A program made the position numbers and the translations under genes. Shown here piece after piece: positions 54,961 through 63,678 of a stretch of 64,000 nucleotides of DNA. The stretch spans positions 434,001-498,000 of the forward strand of contig CBDBEL010000003.1 of NCBI GenBank assembly GCA_965204415.1, given 5' to 3'. A model generated the notes under the pieces. It was not told where the DNA came from and did no database searches. It saw nothing but the letters and a program-made list of their open reading frames with translations. Source of the stretch: Aldehydirespirator sp965204415. Its GTDB lineage: Bacteria; Actinomycetota; Acidimicrobiia; Acidimicrobiales; Aldehydirespiratoraceae. How positions within the stretch are numbered: the first letter of the stretch is position 1; each line of letters starts with the position of its first letter.

Positions 54961-56130
54961 ATGACGGTTCTGACCGACGACCTCCTAGCCAGCTTCGACG
55001 ACTCGATCGGCCCGGTGGACGAGGCCAGGCTGCTGCCGCCGATCCTGTACACGTCGCCGGAGTTCTACGACTTCGAGCGGCGGGCCATCTTCCAGCGGGA
55101 ATGGCTCTGCGTGGGCCGGGCCGACCAGCTGAAGGAGCCGGGCGACTTCCTCTGCATCAACATCGCGGGCGAGCCCCTGATCGCGGCCCGCGACTCCGAC
55201 GGCGAGCTGCGGGTCCTCTCCGCAGTGTGCCGGCATCGGGGCATGGTCATCGCCGAGGGCTCGGGGAACTGCAAGCGGTTCACCTGCCCCTACCACCACT
55301 GGACCTACGGGCTCGACGGCACGCTGCTCGGCACCCCGGCCATGGACCGGGCCGTGGGCTTCGACCGGTCCGAGCATCCGCTGCCCCAGCTCAAGGTGGA
55401 GCTGTGGCAGGGGTTCATCATGGCCAACTTCGACCACGACGCCCGCCCGTTCGGCCCCACCATGACCAAGATCGACGACATGCTGGTCAACTACGGGCTG
55501 GAGTCGACGGCCACCCTGGAGGGCAAGACGATCCCGGACCTTCCCTGGAACTGGAAGGTCATGATGGAGAACTTCAACGACCCCTACCACGCCAGCCGGC
55601 TCCACGGGCCGCTGCAGACGTTCGCCCCCAGCCACATGAACGACTTCCTGGTCTGGGACGACGACGACGGCGCGGTCGGCCGGGTCCAGCACTTCACCGA
55701 CATCGACGGATCGTTCAACCCGACCAAGCGCTGCATCCTGCCGGTGTTCGCCAACCTCACCACCGAGCAGCGCAAGCGGGGCGGGTTCGTGCTCATACCC
55801 CCGACGCTCGCCCTGGCCATCGTCCCCGACGAGGTGGCCTACTTCATCATCAGCCCCCAGGGCCCCGGCCACATCACCATCAACATCGGCTACTGCTTCG
55901 AGTCCTCCGCACTGGAGGACCCCATGTTCGAGTACCTGTTCGACGCGGCCGAGGCCGGTGTCAACAACTTCAACGTGCAGGACATCTACGCCGACGAGAT
56001 GACCCAGAAGGGCCTCAACTCGCTCCTCGCTCCCCGGGGCCGCTACTCCTGGCAGGAGGAGACGCTCGTGCAGTTCAACCGCTGGCTGGTGAAGCGCTAC
56101 CGCCGGCACTGGCCCACCAACGGAGCCTGA
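54961..56130 (+). CDS. Rieske non-heme iron oxygenase, alpha subunit (third type)
   Basis: The 389-residue protein has CRHRG...CPYHHW and the mononuclear iron site ENFNDPYHASRLHG. It is of the stand-alone alpha type, like those acting on carnitine, betaine-like or methylated aromatic substrates. It is followed at 32 bases by a flavin reductase-like gene that may feed electrons, and by E1 alpha and beta genes, suggesting the oxidised product enters a 2-oxoacid pathway. The substrate is unknown. Confidence 0.9.
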   Translation: MTVLTDDLLASFDDSIGPVDEARLLPPILYTSPEFYDFERRAIFQREWLCVGRADQLKEPGDFLCINIAGEPLIAARDSDGELRVLSAVCRHRGMVIAEGSGNCKRFTCPYHHWTYGLDGTLLGTPAMDRAVGFDRSEHPLPQLKVELWQGFIMANFDHDARPFGPTMTKIDDMLVNYGLESTATLEGKTIPDLPWNWKVMMENFNDPYHASRLHGPLQTFAPSHMNDFLVWDDDDGAVGRVQHFTDIDGSFNPTKRCILPVFANLTTEQRKRGGFVLIPPTLALAIVPDEVAYFIISPQGPGHITINIGYCFESSALEDPMFEYLFDAAEAGVNNFNVQDIYADEMTQKGLNSLLAPRGRYSWQEETLVQFNRWLVKRYRRHWPTNGA

Positions 56131-56162
56131 GGACCTCCGGAGGCCCGAAGAGACGGAGACCC

Positions 56163-56836
56163 ATGAACCCTGAGCGCACCATCACCTTCGACCCTTCCGA
56201 GAACCAGCCCATGGACCGCCAGTTCATGCTCTCCCAGCTGATCGTTCCCCGCCCCATCGCCATGGTGTCGACCCGCAGCCCCGACGGGATCGCCAACATC
56301 GCCCCGATGAGCTACTACCTGCCCATAACCGGCGACCCGATGCTGCTGGGCATCACCATGGGCCTGCGCGAGGACGGACAGCTCAAGCACACCTACCTCA
56401 ACGCCCTGGCCAGCGGCGACTTCGTGGTCAACGTCACCACCGAGGCCTTCCGCGACGACATCGAGACGGTGGCCATGGAGTCCCCCGGCGAGGTCGACGA
56501 GTTCGACCTGGCCGGATGGACTCCGGTGCCGGCCACCAAGGTCACCTCGCCGGCCATCGCAGAGGCCGTGGCCCGCCTGGAGTGCGTGGTGCACAAGGTG
56601 GTGGACCTGGGGACCCCGGACCGGGTGTTCGGGGAGGTCCATCTGGTGGTCGGTGAAGTCGTGTGGGTGGCCTACGACTCCGTCATCTGCAACGAGAAGG
56701 GCCGCATCGACCCGCTGCGTCTCGGCGCGATCGCCCGCCTGGGCCTGCGAACCTTCCTGCGCACCACCGACGAGGGCGCCTACTTCCTGCCCCGCATCCC
56801 CTGGGTTGAGTTCATCGACAACAACGGGGAGCCGTA

Positions 56837-56837
<1 letters not shown>
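56163..56837 (+). CDS. Flavin reductase-like (FMN-binding split barrel) protein
   Basis: The start is ATG 56163 after CGGAG; the open frame extends far upstream only as a shadow of the oxygenase. The 224 residues have the family opening LIVPRPIAMVSTRSPDGIANIAPMSYY, GDFVVNVTTEAFRDDIETVA, and the SPAIAEAVARLECVVHKVVDLG and GEVHLVVGEVVWV strands. Proteins of this kind reduce FMN/FAD with NAD(P)H or act as flavin-binding oxidoreductases. Its place after a Rieske alpha gene that lacks an obvious reductase suggests it may supply electrons; this is inference. It shares one base with the E1 alpha start. Confidence 0.85.
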
Positions 56838-57810
<973 letters not shown>

Positions 57811-57814
<4 letters not shown>

Positions 57815-58854
57815 CCGCCGCAGACACCGCCGCGCCCAGACGTGCGGCCCGCACGCCGCGCAAGGCCCGGGACCGGGTCCGCAAGGTCGCCTTCACCCGG
57901 GCCCTCAACGATGCCCTGGACCTGGCCATGTCCAAGCACGACGAGATGTTCGTCATCGGCGAGGACATCGCCGAGATGGGCGGCGACTTCGGCGTGACCA
58001 AGGGCCTGCTGGCCAAGTACGGGCCCGAGCGGGTGCGCGACACTCCCCTGTCGGAGGCGGCCATCATCGGCACCTGCGCGGGCGCGGCCATGGTCGGCAT
58101 GCGCCCGGTGGCCGAGATCATGTTCGCCGACTTCATCGCCGAGTGCTACGACCAGATCGTCAACAACGTGGCCAAGATGCACTACATGTTCGACGGGCAG
58201 TTCAAGGCGCCCCTGGTGATCCGCACCGCCTGCGGGGGCGGTTTCGGGGGCGGGCCGCACCACTCCCAGAGCGTGGAGGGCTGGTTCCTGAACGTGCCCG
58301 GCATCGTGATCGTGGCACCGTCCAACCCGGTCGACGCCAAGGGCCTGCTGCTGGCCTCGATCGACAGCGACGACCCGGTGCTGTTCCTGGAGCACAAGGC
58401 GCTCTACCGCAGCCGGGCCGAGGTGCCCCCCGGGTACTACACCACCCCTCTGGGGCAGGCCGCGGTCGCCCGCGAGGGCAGCGACGTCACCGTGGTCGCA
58501 ACGATGCGCATGGTGCCCATGGCGCTGGAGGCCGCCGAGCAGGCCGCCGAGGCGGGCGTGTCGGTAGAGGTCGTGGACCTCCGCACGATCCGGCCCTACG
58601 ACGCCGCCACGGTGCTTGCCTCGGTGGCCAGGACCGGCCGTGCGGTGGTGGCCAACGAGGCGCCCAAGATCGGCGGGCTCGGCGCCGAGCTCAGCGCCCG
58701 CATCAGCGAGGAGTGCTTCGCCGACCTGAAGGGCCCGGTGGTCCGGGTCGACGGCCTAGACACCCCCATCCCCTTCTCGGTGCCGCTGGAGGATGTGGTC
58801 CTCCCCGACGCGCAGGACATCGCCGCCGCCATCAACACCGCCGCCCAGTACTGA
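57811..58854 (+). CDS. 2-oxoacid dehydrogenase E1 component, beta subunit
   Basis: The start is ATG 57811, overlapping the alpha stop. The 347-residue subunit has the transketolase-like middle and C-terminal domains: FVIGEDIAEMGGDFGVTKGL, DTPLSEAAIIGTCAGAAMVGMRPVAEIMFADF, GGGFGGGPHHSQSVEGWF and the C-terminal VEVVDLRTIRPYDAATV and ANEAPKIGGLGAELSARI. It forms the alpha2-beta2 E1 with the gene before. No E2 acyltransferase or E3 dihydrolipoyl dehydrogenase follows; the only lipoyl domain is free-standing at 60921, on the far side of a permease gene transcribed the other way. Confidence 0.92.
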
Positions 58855-58868
58855 GCGCGGCAAACGCC

Positions 58869-60668
58869 CTACCGCTCTGCCGGCTCGGCGGCTGGCTCGG
58901 CCCGCGGCGGAGCGTTGACGTGGACCGTCACGATCTCTAGTTCGTGGTACTGGTGGTGGACCACCGACGACGCGTAGTGCTGGAGCAGCCTCAGCGAGAT
59001 GTCGCGCTCCACCGGCCGGTCCGCGCTGGGATCGTCGAGCACGGCCAACCGGTCCTCGATGTTCTCACCCTGAGCCGCGGCCACGAACTCGAGCACCGCT
59101 CGCCCGTCCTGCTTGCTGGCGGTCAGGCGCAGCGCACGCCCGGTGCCGCGCCTGGCGCCGTCGTGGCCGGCTCGATCATCGTCGAGCAACGTCAGCAGGG
59201 TCTCCTCCGCGACCGCGTCGAGCCGCTGCAGCATCGGCGCCTGCCAGCCGTGGCGAGTCCCGAAGCCGTTCAGGAACTCCCTGACACGCGGCAGCTCCGA
59301 CAGGGCCAGATCCGTGCGCAGCCGCCTGCGGCGGGCCTGGGTCGCCTCCGTGAACACTGTCAGCACGATGGCGACCAAGCCGCCGGCGGTCATGCCGTTC
59401 TCCAGGAAGCCGCCCGCGAACCCCGCCAGGTACTCGGGGAATATCAGGCTGTTCTGGAAGCCGACGCCGATCCAGAAGGCGACGCCCGCGATCAGTCCCT
59501 TGCGGAAGTCCGAGGCCTCCTCGACGACGATCTTCATGCCGACCACGAACAGCAGCGCCATCAGCACGGTGGCGTAGGCCGAGACGACCGCGTCGGGCAC
59601 GGCCAGCACCAACGCCAGGACCTTGGGCAGGAAGGCCATCACGATGAACGACACACCGATGGCGACGCCCACGCGGCGGGCGGCGACGCCGGTCAGCTCG
59701 GTGATCGAGACGCTGCTGGAGTACGTGGTGTTGGGAACGGTGCCGGCCAACCCCGACAGCAGGTTGCCGGTGCCGTCGGCCGCGACCGCTCCCTGCACGA
59801 CGCGGTAGTCGACCGCCCGCGGCCGGCGCCACGACACCCGCTGCACGGCCACCGCGTCGCCGATCGTCTCGATCGCGCCGATGAGGGTGACCAGCACGAA
59901 CGCGGGCAACAAACTCCAGAACTGCGAGCCGAACGAGAGGTCCAAGCCGGGCCAGCCGGCGTCGGGCAGCCCGATCCAGGAAGCCTCGGCCACCCGGTCG
60001 ACGTCGTACAGCCCGAAGAACGCGGCCACGACCGAACCGGCGACAACGCCGATCACCGGTGCCCACAGACGGAGACCGCCGGAGGACTTCAACGCGATGC
60101 CGATGATCACCAGCACGGTGACGAGCCAACTGGTCGGCGCGCTCCAATCCGATCTGCCCTCCGGTGAGGCCGTCACCATGTCGAAGACGAACGGCATCAC
60201 GGTGACCGCGATCAGCATCAGTACCGTGCCCGCGACGGTGGGCGTCAGGAGTCGCCTGAAGAGGGAGAGCTTCGCCGCGAGCAGGAACTGGAACAGCGAC
60301 GACGCCACAACCAGCGTGGCCAGCAGCTCGGGCCCGCCCTTCACCAGCGCGGCCACGCACACCGCGATGAAGGCGCCCGAAGTCCCCATGAGCAGCACGT
60401 ACCCGGCGCCGATCCGGCCGACCCGGACCGCCTGCAGGATCGTGCTGACACCGCTGACGGCCGCGGCCGCGAACACCGCCCATGTCAGGAACGAGTCGTT
60501 CCCGCCGGCGGCCCGAACGACGATCGCCGGCGTGAGCACGATCCCCGCGATGGCCAGAACGGCGAACTGGAGGCCGAGTGCCGCGGCCAGCGCGACGGGT
60601 GGCTTGTCGTTGGGCTCGAATCGAACGCGTTGTGAACCAGCAGGCCCGTCGGGTGGCACGGCGTACAT
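58869..60668 (-). CDS. NCS2 permease fused to a degenerate GHKL/RsbW-like domain (second copy)
   Basis: ATG 60668 is chosen; TTG 60704 and ATG 60686 are alternatives. The 599-residue protein repeats the architecture of 38433-40181: a multi-span NCS2 transporter (about 15-440, GLSGTVPN-like AGLAGT region in LLSGLAGTVPNTTYSSSVS) and a soluble tail from about 450 (LPRVREFLNGFGTRHGW...AVAEETLLTLL) ending in a conserved HYASSVVHHQYHELEIVTVHV. The tail has the secondary-structure order of RsbW-like ATPases but no clear Asn N-box or DxGxG loop. Predicted substrate: nucleobase or related heterocycle. It converges with E1 beta, stops 14 bases apart, and is divergent from the lipoyl-domain gene. Confidence 0.82.
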   Translation of the reverse strand: MYAVPPDGPAGSQRVRFEPNDKPPVALAAALGLQFAVLAIAGIVLTPAIVVRAAGGNDSFLTWAVFAAAAVSGVSTILQAVRVGRIGAGYVLLMGTSGAFIAVCVAALVKGGPELLATLVVASSLFQFLLAAKLSLFRRLLTPTVAGTVLMLIAVTVMPFVFDMVTASPEGRSDWSAPTSWLVTVLVIIGIALKSSGGLRLWAPVIGVVAGSVVAAFFGLYDVDRVAEASWIGLPDAGWPGLDLSFGSQFWSLLPAFVLVTLIGAIETIGDAVAVQRVSWRRPRAVDYRVVQGAVAADGTGNLLSGLAGTVPNTTYSSSVSITELTGVAARRVGVAIGVSFIVMAFLPKVLALVLAVPDAVVSAYATVLMALLFVVGMKIVVEEASDFRKGLIAGVAFWIGVGFQNSLIFPEYLAGFAGGFLENGMTAGGLVAIVLTVFTEATQARRRRLRTDLALSELPRVREFLNGFGTRHGWQAPMLQRLDAVAEETLLTLLDDDRAGHDGARRGTGRALRLTASKQDGRAVLEFVAAAQGENIEDRLAVLDDPSADRPVERDISLRLLQHYASSVVHHQYHELEIVTVHVNAPPRAEPAAEPAER

Positions 60669-60811
60669 GGTCGCACAAACGGCCATGCCGAACGATGCAA
60701 GCAAATCTACCGCTGCGCCCGGCGCCGGATCCTGAGGCGCCGCGTCGGGTCTGGCCGGGGTAGGCGATCAAGGCCTCGCCGCGGTAGGAAATAGCGCTCT
60801 CGTGCTCGCCG

Positions 60812-60924
60812 GTCCCGGTGCGATCATGGTTCACGAGTCACGGAAAACGGAGAACGCTGCATGAGTCCCGGTGCGATCATGGTTCACGAGTCACGGAACA
60901 CGGAATGAGGAGAACGCTGCATGA
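60812..60924. repeat. Tandem duplication of the lipoyl-gene leader
   Basis: A 53-base unit at 60812-60864 is repeated as a 60-base unit at 60865-60924, differing by a small insertion near the ribosome site. The first copy ends in an ATG at 60861 that opens a 15-codon frame MSPGAIMVHESRNTE, closed at TGA 60906-60908, just before a TGAGGAG ribosome site and the true ATG at 60921. Confidence 0.75.
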
Positions 60925-61190
60925 GCACTGATGTGATCCTGCCCAAGTGGGGCCTGACCATGGAGGACGGCACGGTCGTGGCCTGGTACGTCGACGAGGG
61001 CGACCATGTGGTCGAGGGCGAGGTGATCGCGGAGGTCGAGACCGAGAAGGTCGAGAACGAACTCGAAGCACCGTGCGCCGGCGTGATCGCCAGGATCCTG
61101 GTCGACGAGGACGAGACCGTCGATGTGGGCACGGTGCTGGCCGTGATCGCCGGCAACGAGGCCGAGGCTGCGGCCATCAGCGGGGGCTAG
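60921..61190 (+). CDS. Free-standing lipoyl (biotinyl)-carrier domain
   Basis: The ATG follows TGAGGAG. The 89-residue protein is a single lipoyl domain: ILPKWGLTMEDGTVVAWYVDEGDHV, the lipoylation hairpin EVETEKVENELEAPCAGV with the target lysine, and VDVGTVLAVIAG. It lacks the peripheral-subunit-binding and acyltransferase domains of an E2. E1 alpha and beta genes lie 2 kb upstream on the same strand. It may carry the acyl or hydroxyethyl group made by that E1. The C-terminus ends at 89 residues with a normal stop, so it is not a truncation at the window edge. Confidence 0.88.
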   Translation: MSTDVILPKWGLTMEDGTVVAWYVDEGDHVVEGEVIAEVETEKVENELEAPCAGVIARILVDEDETVDVGTVLAVIAGNEAEAAAISGG

Positions 61191-61192
61191 CG

Positions 61193-61969
61193 GTGAGACC
61201 CGATCGCTTCGAATCAGAGACCGTCATCGTCACCGGCTCGTCGCGAGGAATCGGCGCGGCGACGGCCCGGGCCTTCGCGGCGGAGGGCGCCCGCGTAGCG
61301 GTGAACTACCGCAGCGACGCCGACGGCGCGGAGGCCACCCGGGCGGCCATCGCCGAGGCGGGCGGAACGGCCGAGGTGTTCCAAGCCGACATCGGCAACG
61401 AGAACGACGTGGCCCGGCTGGCCCAGCAGGTGGAGGCGTCTCTGGGGCCGGTCTCGATCCTGGTCAACAACGCCGCCCTAATCGACCGATCGTCCATGTT
61501 CGACCTCTCGCTGGAGGCCTTCGACACCGTCTGGCACGCGAACGTGCGGGGACTCTTGCAACTCAGCCAGTTGGTGGCCGTCGGGATGGTCGAGCGCGGT
61601 CGGGGCGCCATAGTGCACCTCAGCTCCATCCTGGCCCGTCTGGGTGTGGCCAACCGCTGCGCCTACATCGCGTCGAAGGGCGCGGTCGAGGGCCTCACCC
61701 GGGCGATGGCTCTGGAACTCGGACCCAAGGGTGTGAGGGTGAACGCGGTGGCGCCGGGCCTCATCGCCACCGAGGCGCTGCTGGCCGGGATGCGAGACCC
61801 CGAGATCCAGACCGCGGTGCAGCGCCACATCCCCGAAGGCCGCTTCGGTCGTCCCGAGGAGATCACCGCGGCCATCCTGTTCGCGGCATCGCCCGAGGCG
61901 AGCTACATCAACGGCGCCATCATCGGCGTCGATGGGGCCTTGGGCGCCTCCGAATCCAAACCGGCCTGA
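61193..61969 (+). CDS. SDR oxidoreductase (FabG-like)
   Basis: The start is GTG 61193, after a GGGGG stretch; the frame runs upstream only as a shadow. The 258-residue protein has the SDR motifs VTGSSRGIG, NNAAL (NNAG-like), SSIL with the catalytic Ser, YIASK, and VAPGLIATEAL. The closest family is 3-oxoacyl-ACP reductase-like SDRs with a general keto/hydroxyl reaction. It lies 2 bases after the lipoyl-domain gene, so it is likely in the same operon and could reduce or oxidise the product of the E1 reaction. Confidence 0.88.
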   Translation: MRPDRFESETVIVTGSSRGIGAATARAFAAEGARVAVNYRSDADGAEATRAAIAEAGGTAEVFQADIGNENDVARLAQQVEASLGPVSILVNNAALIDRSSMFDLSLEAFDTVWHANVRGLLQLSQLVAVGMVERGRGAIVHLSSILARLGVANRCAYIASKGAVEGLTRAMALELGPKGVRVNAVAPGLIATEALLAGMRDPEIQTAVQRHIPEGRFGRPEEITAAILFAASPEASYINGAIIGVDGALGASESKPA

Positions 61970-61999
61970 GACCACCGGCGCACAGCCAGGAGGAGCGCC

Positions 62000-62959
62000 T
62001 TGATCAGCATCAACCGTGAGGCTATGAAGACCGTCCGGCTCGTGCTGGAGGAGGCCGACGCGCTGGGCGTGACCGTCGACCGGCTCAGCAACGGCACCAC
62101 CGTCATAGACATGGGCCTGGAAGCCAAGGGCGGCTGGCGAGCCGCCCAGCTCTACACCCTGGCCAGCCTGGGCGGGCTGGGCATCGTCAGCTACGAGCCC
62201 TTCGAGTTGGCGGGCCGGATGCTCACCGCGGTGCGGGTGATGATCGACCACCCGATCGAGGCCTGCGTGGCGTCGCAGATCGCGGGGTGGCGGCTTCAGG
62301 CCCCCGGCACCGAGCACGCCGCCATCCTGGCCGGACCGGGCCGGGCCCTGAACCGTGACAGCCTCGACCACTACTTCGAGTGGATCGACTACCGCGACGA
62401 CCACCACGAGGCGGTGGTGGCCATCCAGACCTCCGAGCCGATCCCGGCGCAGATGGCCGGCATGATCGCGTCGTCCTGCCGGATCGATCCCTCCGACCTC
62501 TACGTGCTGTTCGCCCCCAACCGCAGCCTGGTGACCGCGGTGCAGGTGGCCGCCCGCATCGTGGAGCAGTCCCTCCACCGGCTGGCCGAGGAGGGCATGG
62601 ACCTGCGGGGACTGCGCTGCGCCTACGGCCTGGGCGTGGTGCCGCCGCTGGTGGACGACGACCTGGTCTCGATGGGACGCATCAACGACAGCCTGCTGTA
62701 CGGGGGCATCTCCAACGTCACCGTCGAGGGCGACGACACCCAGTGCGCCGAGATCGTCGACCGGGTGGTGTCGGTTGCCTGCGAGGCCTATGGACGGCCG
62801 TTCATCGAGATCTACGAGGACGCCGGGCGGGACTTCTACGAGATCCCCATCGAGCTGCACTCCCCGGCCGAGATCCACCTCACCAACCTGGCCAGCGGGC
62901 GCACCTTCAGCGCCGGACGCATCAACCACGAGGTGCTCACCGCCTCGTTCTTCAGCTAA
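62000..62959 (+). CDS. mch: Methenyltetrahydromethanopterin cyclohydrolase homologue
   Basis: TTG at 62000 is preferred as start because AGGAGG lies 6 bases upstream. The 319-residue protein resembles Mch along its length: SINREAMKTVRLVLEEADALGV, GLGIVSYEPFELAGRMLTAVRVMIDHPIEACVASQIAGW, ILAGPGRAL, VTAVQVAARIVEQSLHRLAEEGMDL, LVSMGRINDSLLYGG and FIEIYEDAGRDFYEI...LHSPAEIHLTNLASGRTFSAGRINHEVL. In archaea and methylotrophs Mch opens the methenyl ring of H4MPT to N5-formyl-H4MPT in C1 oxidation. It is 30 bases after the SDR gene. Whether this organism makes H4MPT is unknown; a repurposed paralogue is possible. Confidence 0.82.
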   Translation: MISINREAMKTVRLVLEEADALGVTVDRLSNGTTVIDMGLEAKGGWRAAQLYTLASLGGLGIVSYEPFELAGRMLTAVRVMIDHPIEACVASQIAGWRLQAPGTEHAAILAGPGRALNRDSLDHYFEWIDYRDDHHEAVVAIQTSEPIPAQMAGMIASSCRIDPSDLYVLFAPNRSLVTAVQVAARIVEQSLHRLAEEGMDLRGLRCAYGLGVVPPLVDDDLVSMGRINDSLLYGGISNVTVEGDDTQCAEIVDRVVSVACEAYGRPFIEIYEDAGRDFYEIPIELHSPAEIHLTNLASGRTFSAGRINHEVLTASFFS

Positions 62960-63023
62960 TGGTTGAGGATGCACTCAAAAGTATTGTTTTGCATTGAACT
63001 ATGGCGCGGCTTAGGGTAGGGGC

Positions 63024-63347
63024 ATGGCGGCGTCGGAGGCACTCAACCTTCAAGACGAGGGCTCGCCTGCCACGGCCGGCCCGCTGACCGTGCCGGTCGC
63101 CGCGGCGCCGCGCTGGCCGCAGCTCATCCCCATTGCGCAACTCCTTGCCGTCGTGCTGGGAGTATTCGCCATCATCTGGAACCAACAACAGACCACCGAC
63201 AACCTCCGCACCGAGCTGAAGGCCGAGATCAGCGGGGTGCGCACCGAGCTAGCCGAGTTGCGGGCCGAGGTGTCCGAGAACGGTCAGCGCCTCGCCCGCA
63301 TCGAGGGCTTCCTCGGAATCGGCATCCCCGACGCCGTGCCGGAGTGA
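63024..63347 (+). CDS. Small membrane-anchored coiled-coil protein, copy 1
   Basis: The 107-residue product has a variable N-terminus, one membrane helix about 35-57 (LIPIAQLLAVVLGVFAIIW), then a coiled coil about 60-97 (TDNLRTELKAEISGVRTELAELRAEVSENGQRLARIEGFL) ending GIGIPDAVPE. No family name is known to me. A nearly identical C-terminal half is repeated in the next gene, six bases later. AGGGTAGGGG precedes the ATG. It probably oligomerises at the membrane. Confidence 0.65.
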   Translation: MAASEALNLQDEGSPATAGPLTVPVAAAPRWPQLIPIAQLLAVVLGVFAIIWNQQQTTDNLRTELKAEISGVRTELAELRAEVSENGQRLARIEGFLGIGIPDAVPE

Positions 63348-63353
63348 GCCCTA

Positions 63354-63671
63354 GTGACCGTGACCGACCCGACAGCCATGCCTGAAGCAGCCGTGACGGC
63401 GGATGCAAGTACCGTGGTGCCGCGCTGGCCGCAGCTCATTCCCATCGCCCAGCTGATCGCTGTGGTCCTGGGAGTGCTCGGGATCATCTGGAACCAGCAA
63501 CAGACCACCGACAGCCTGCGGACCGAGTTGCGGACCGAGTTGCGGACCGAGATCGGCGGGGTGCGCACCGAGCTAGCCGAGTTGCGGGCCGAGGTGTCCG
63601 AGAACGGTCAGCGCCTCGCCCGCATCGAGGGCTTCCTTGGAATCGGCATCCCGGACACCGCGCCGGAGTGA
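63354..63671 (+). CDS. Small membrane-anchored coiled-coil protein, copy 2
   Basis: Starts at GTG 63354, six bases after copy 1. The 105-residue product has the same helix (LIPIAQLIAVVLGVLGIIW) and a coiled coil lengthened by three tandem 12-base units at 63516-63551 coding LRTELRTELRTE. From about 63552 its DNA is almost identical to that of copy 1, showing a recent tandem gene duplication. Function unknown; it is followed at 7 bases by an SDR gene. Confidence 0.65.
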   Translation: MTVTDPTAMPEAAVTADASTVVPRWPQLIPIAQLIAVVLGVLGIIWNQQQTTDSLRTELRTELRTEIGGVRTELAELRAEVSENGQRLARIEGFLGIGIPDTAPE

Positions 63672-63678
63672 GCCCCGC

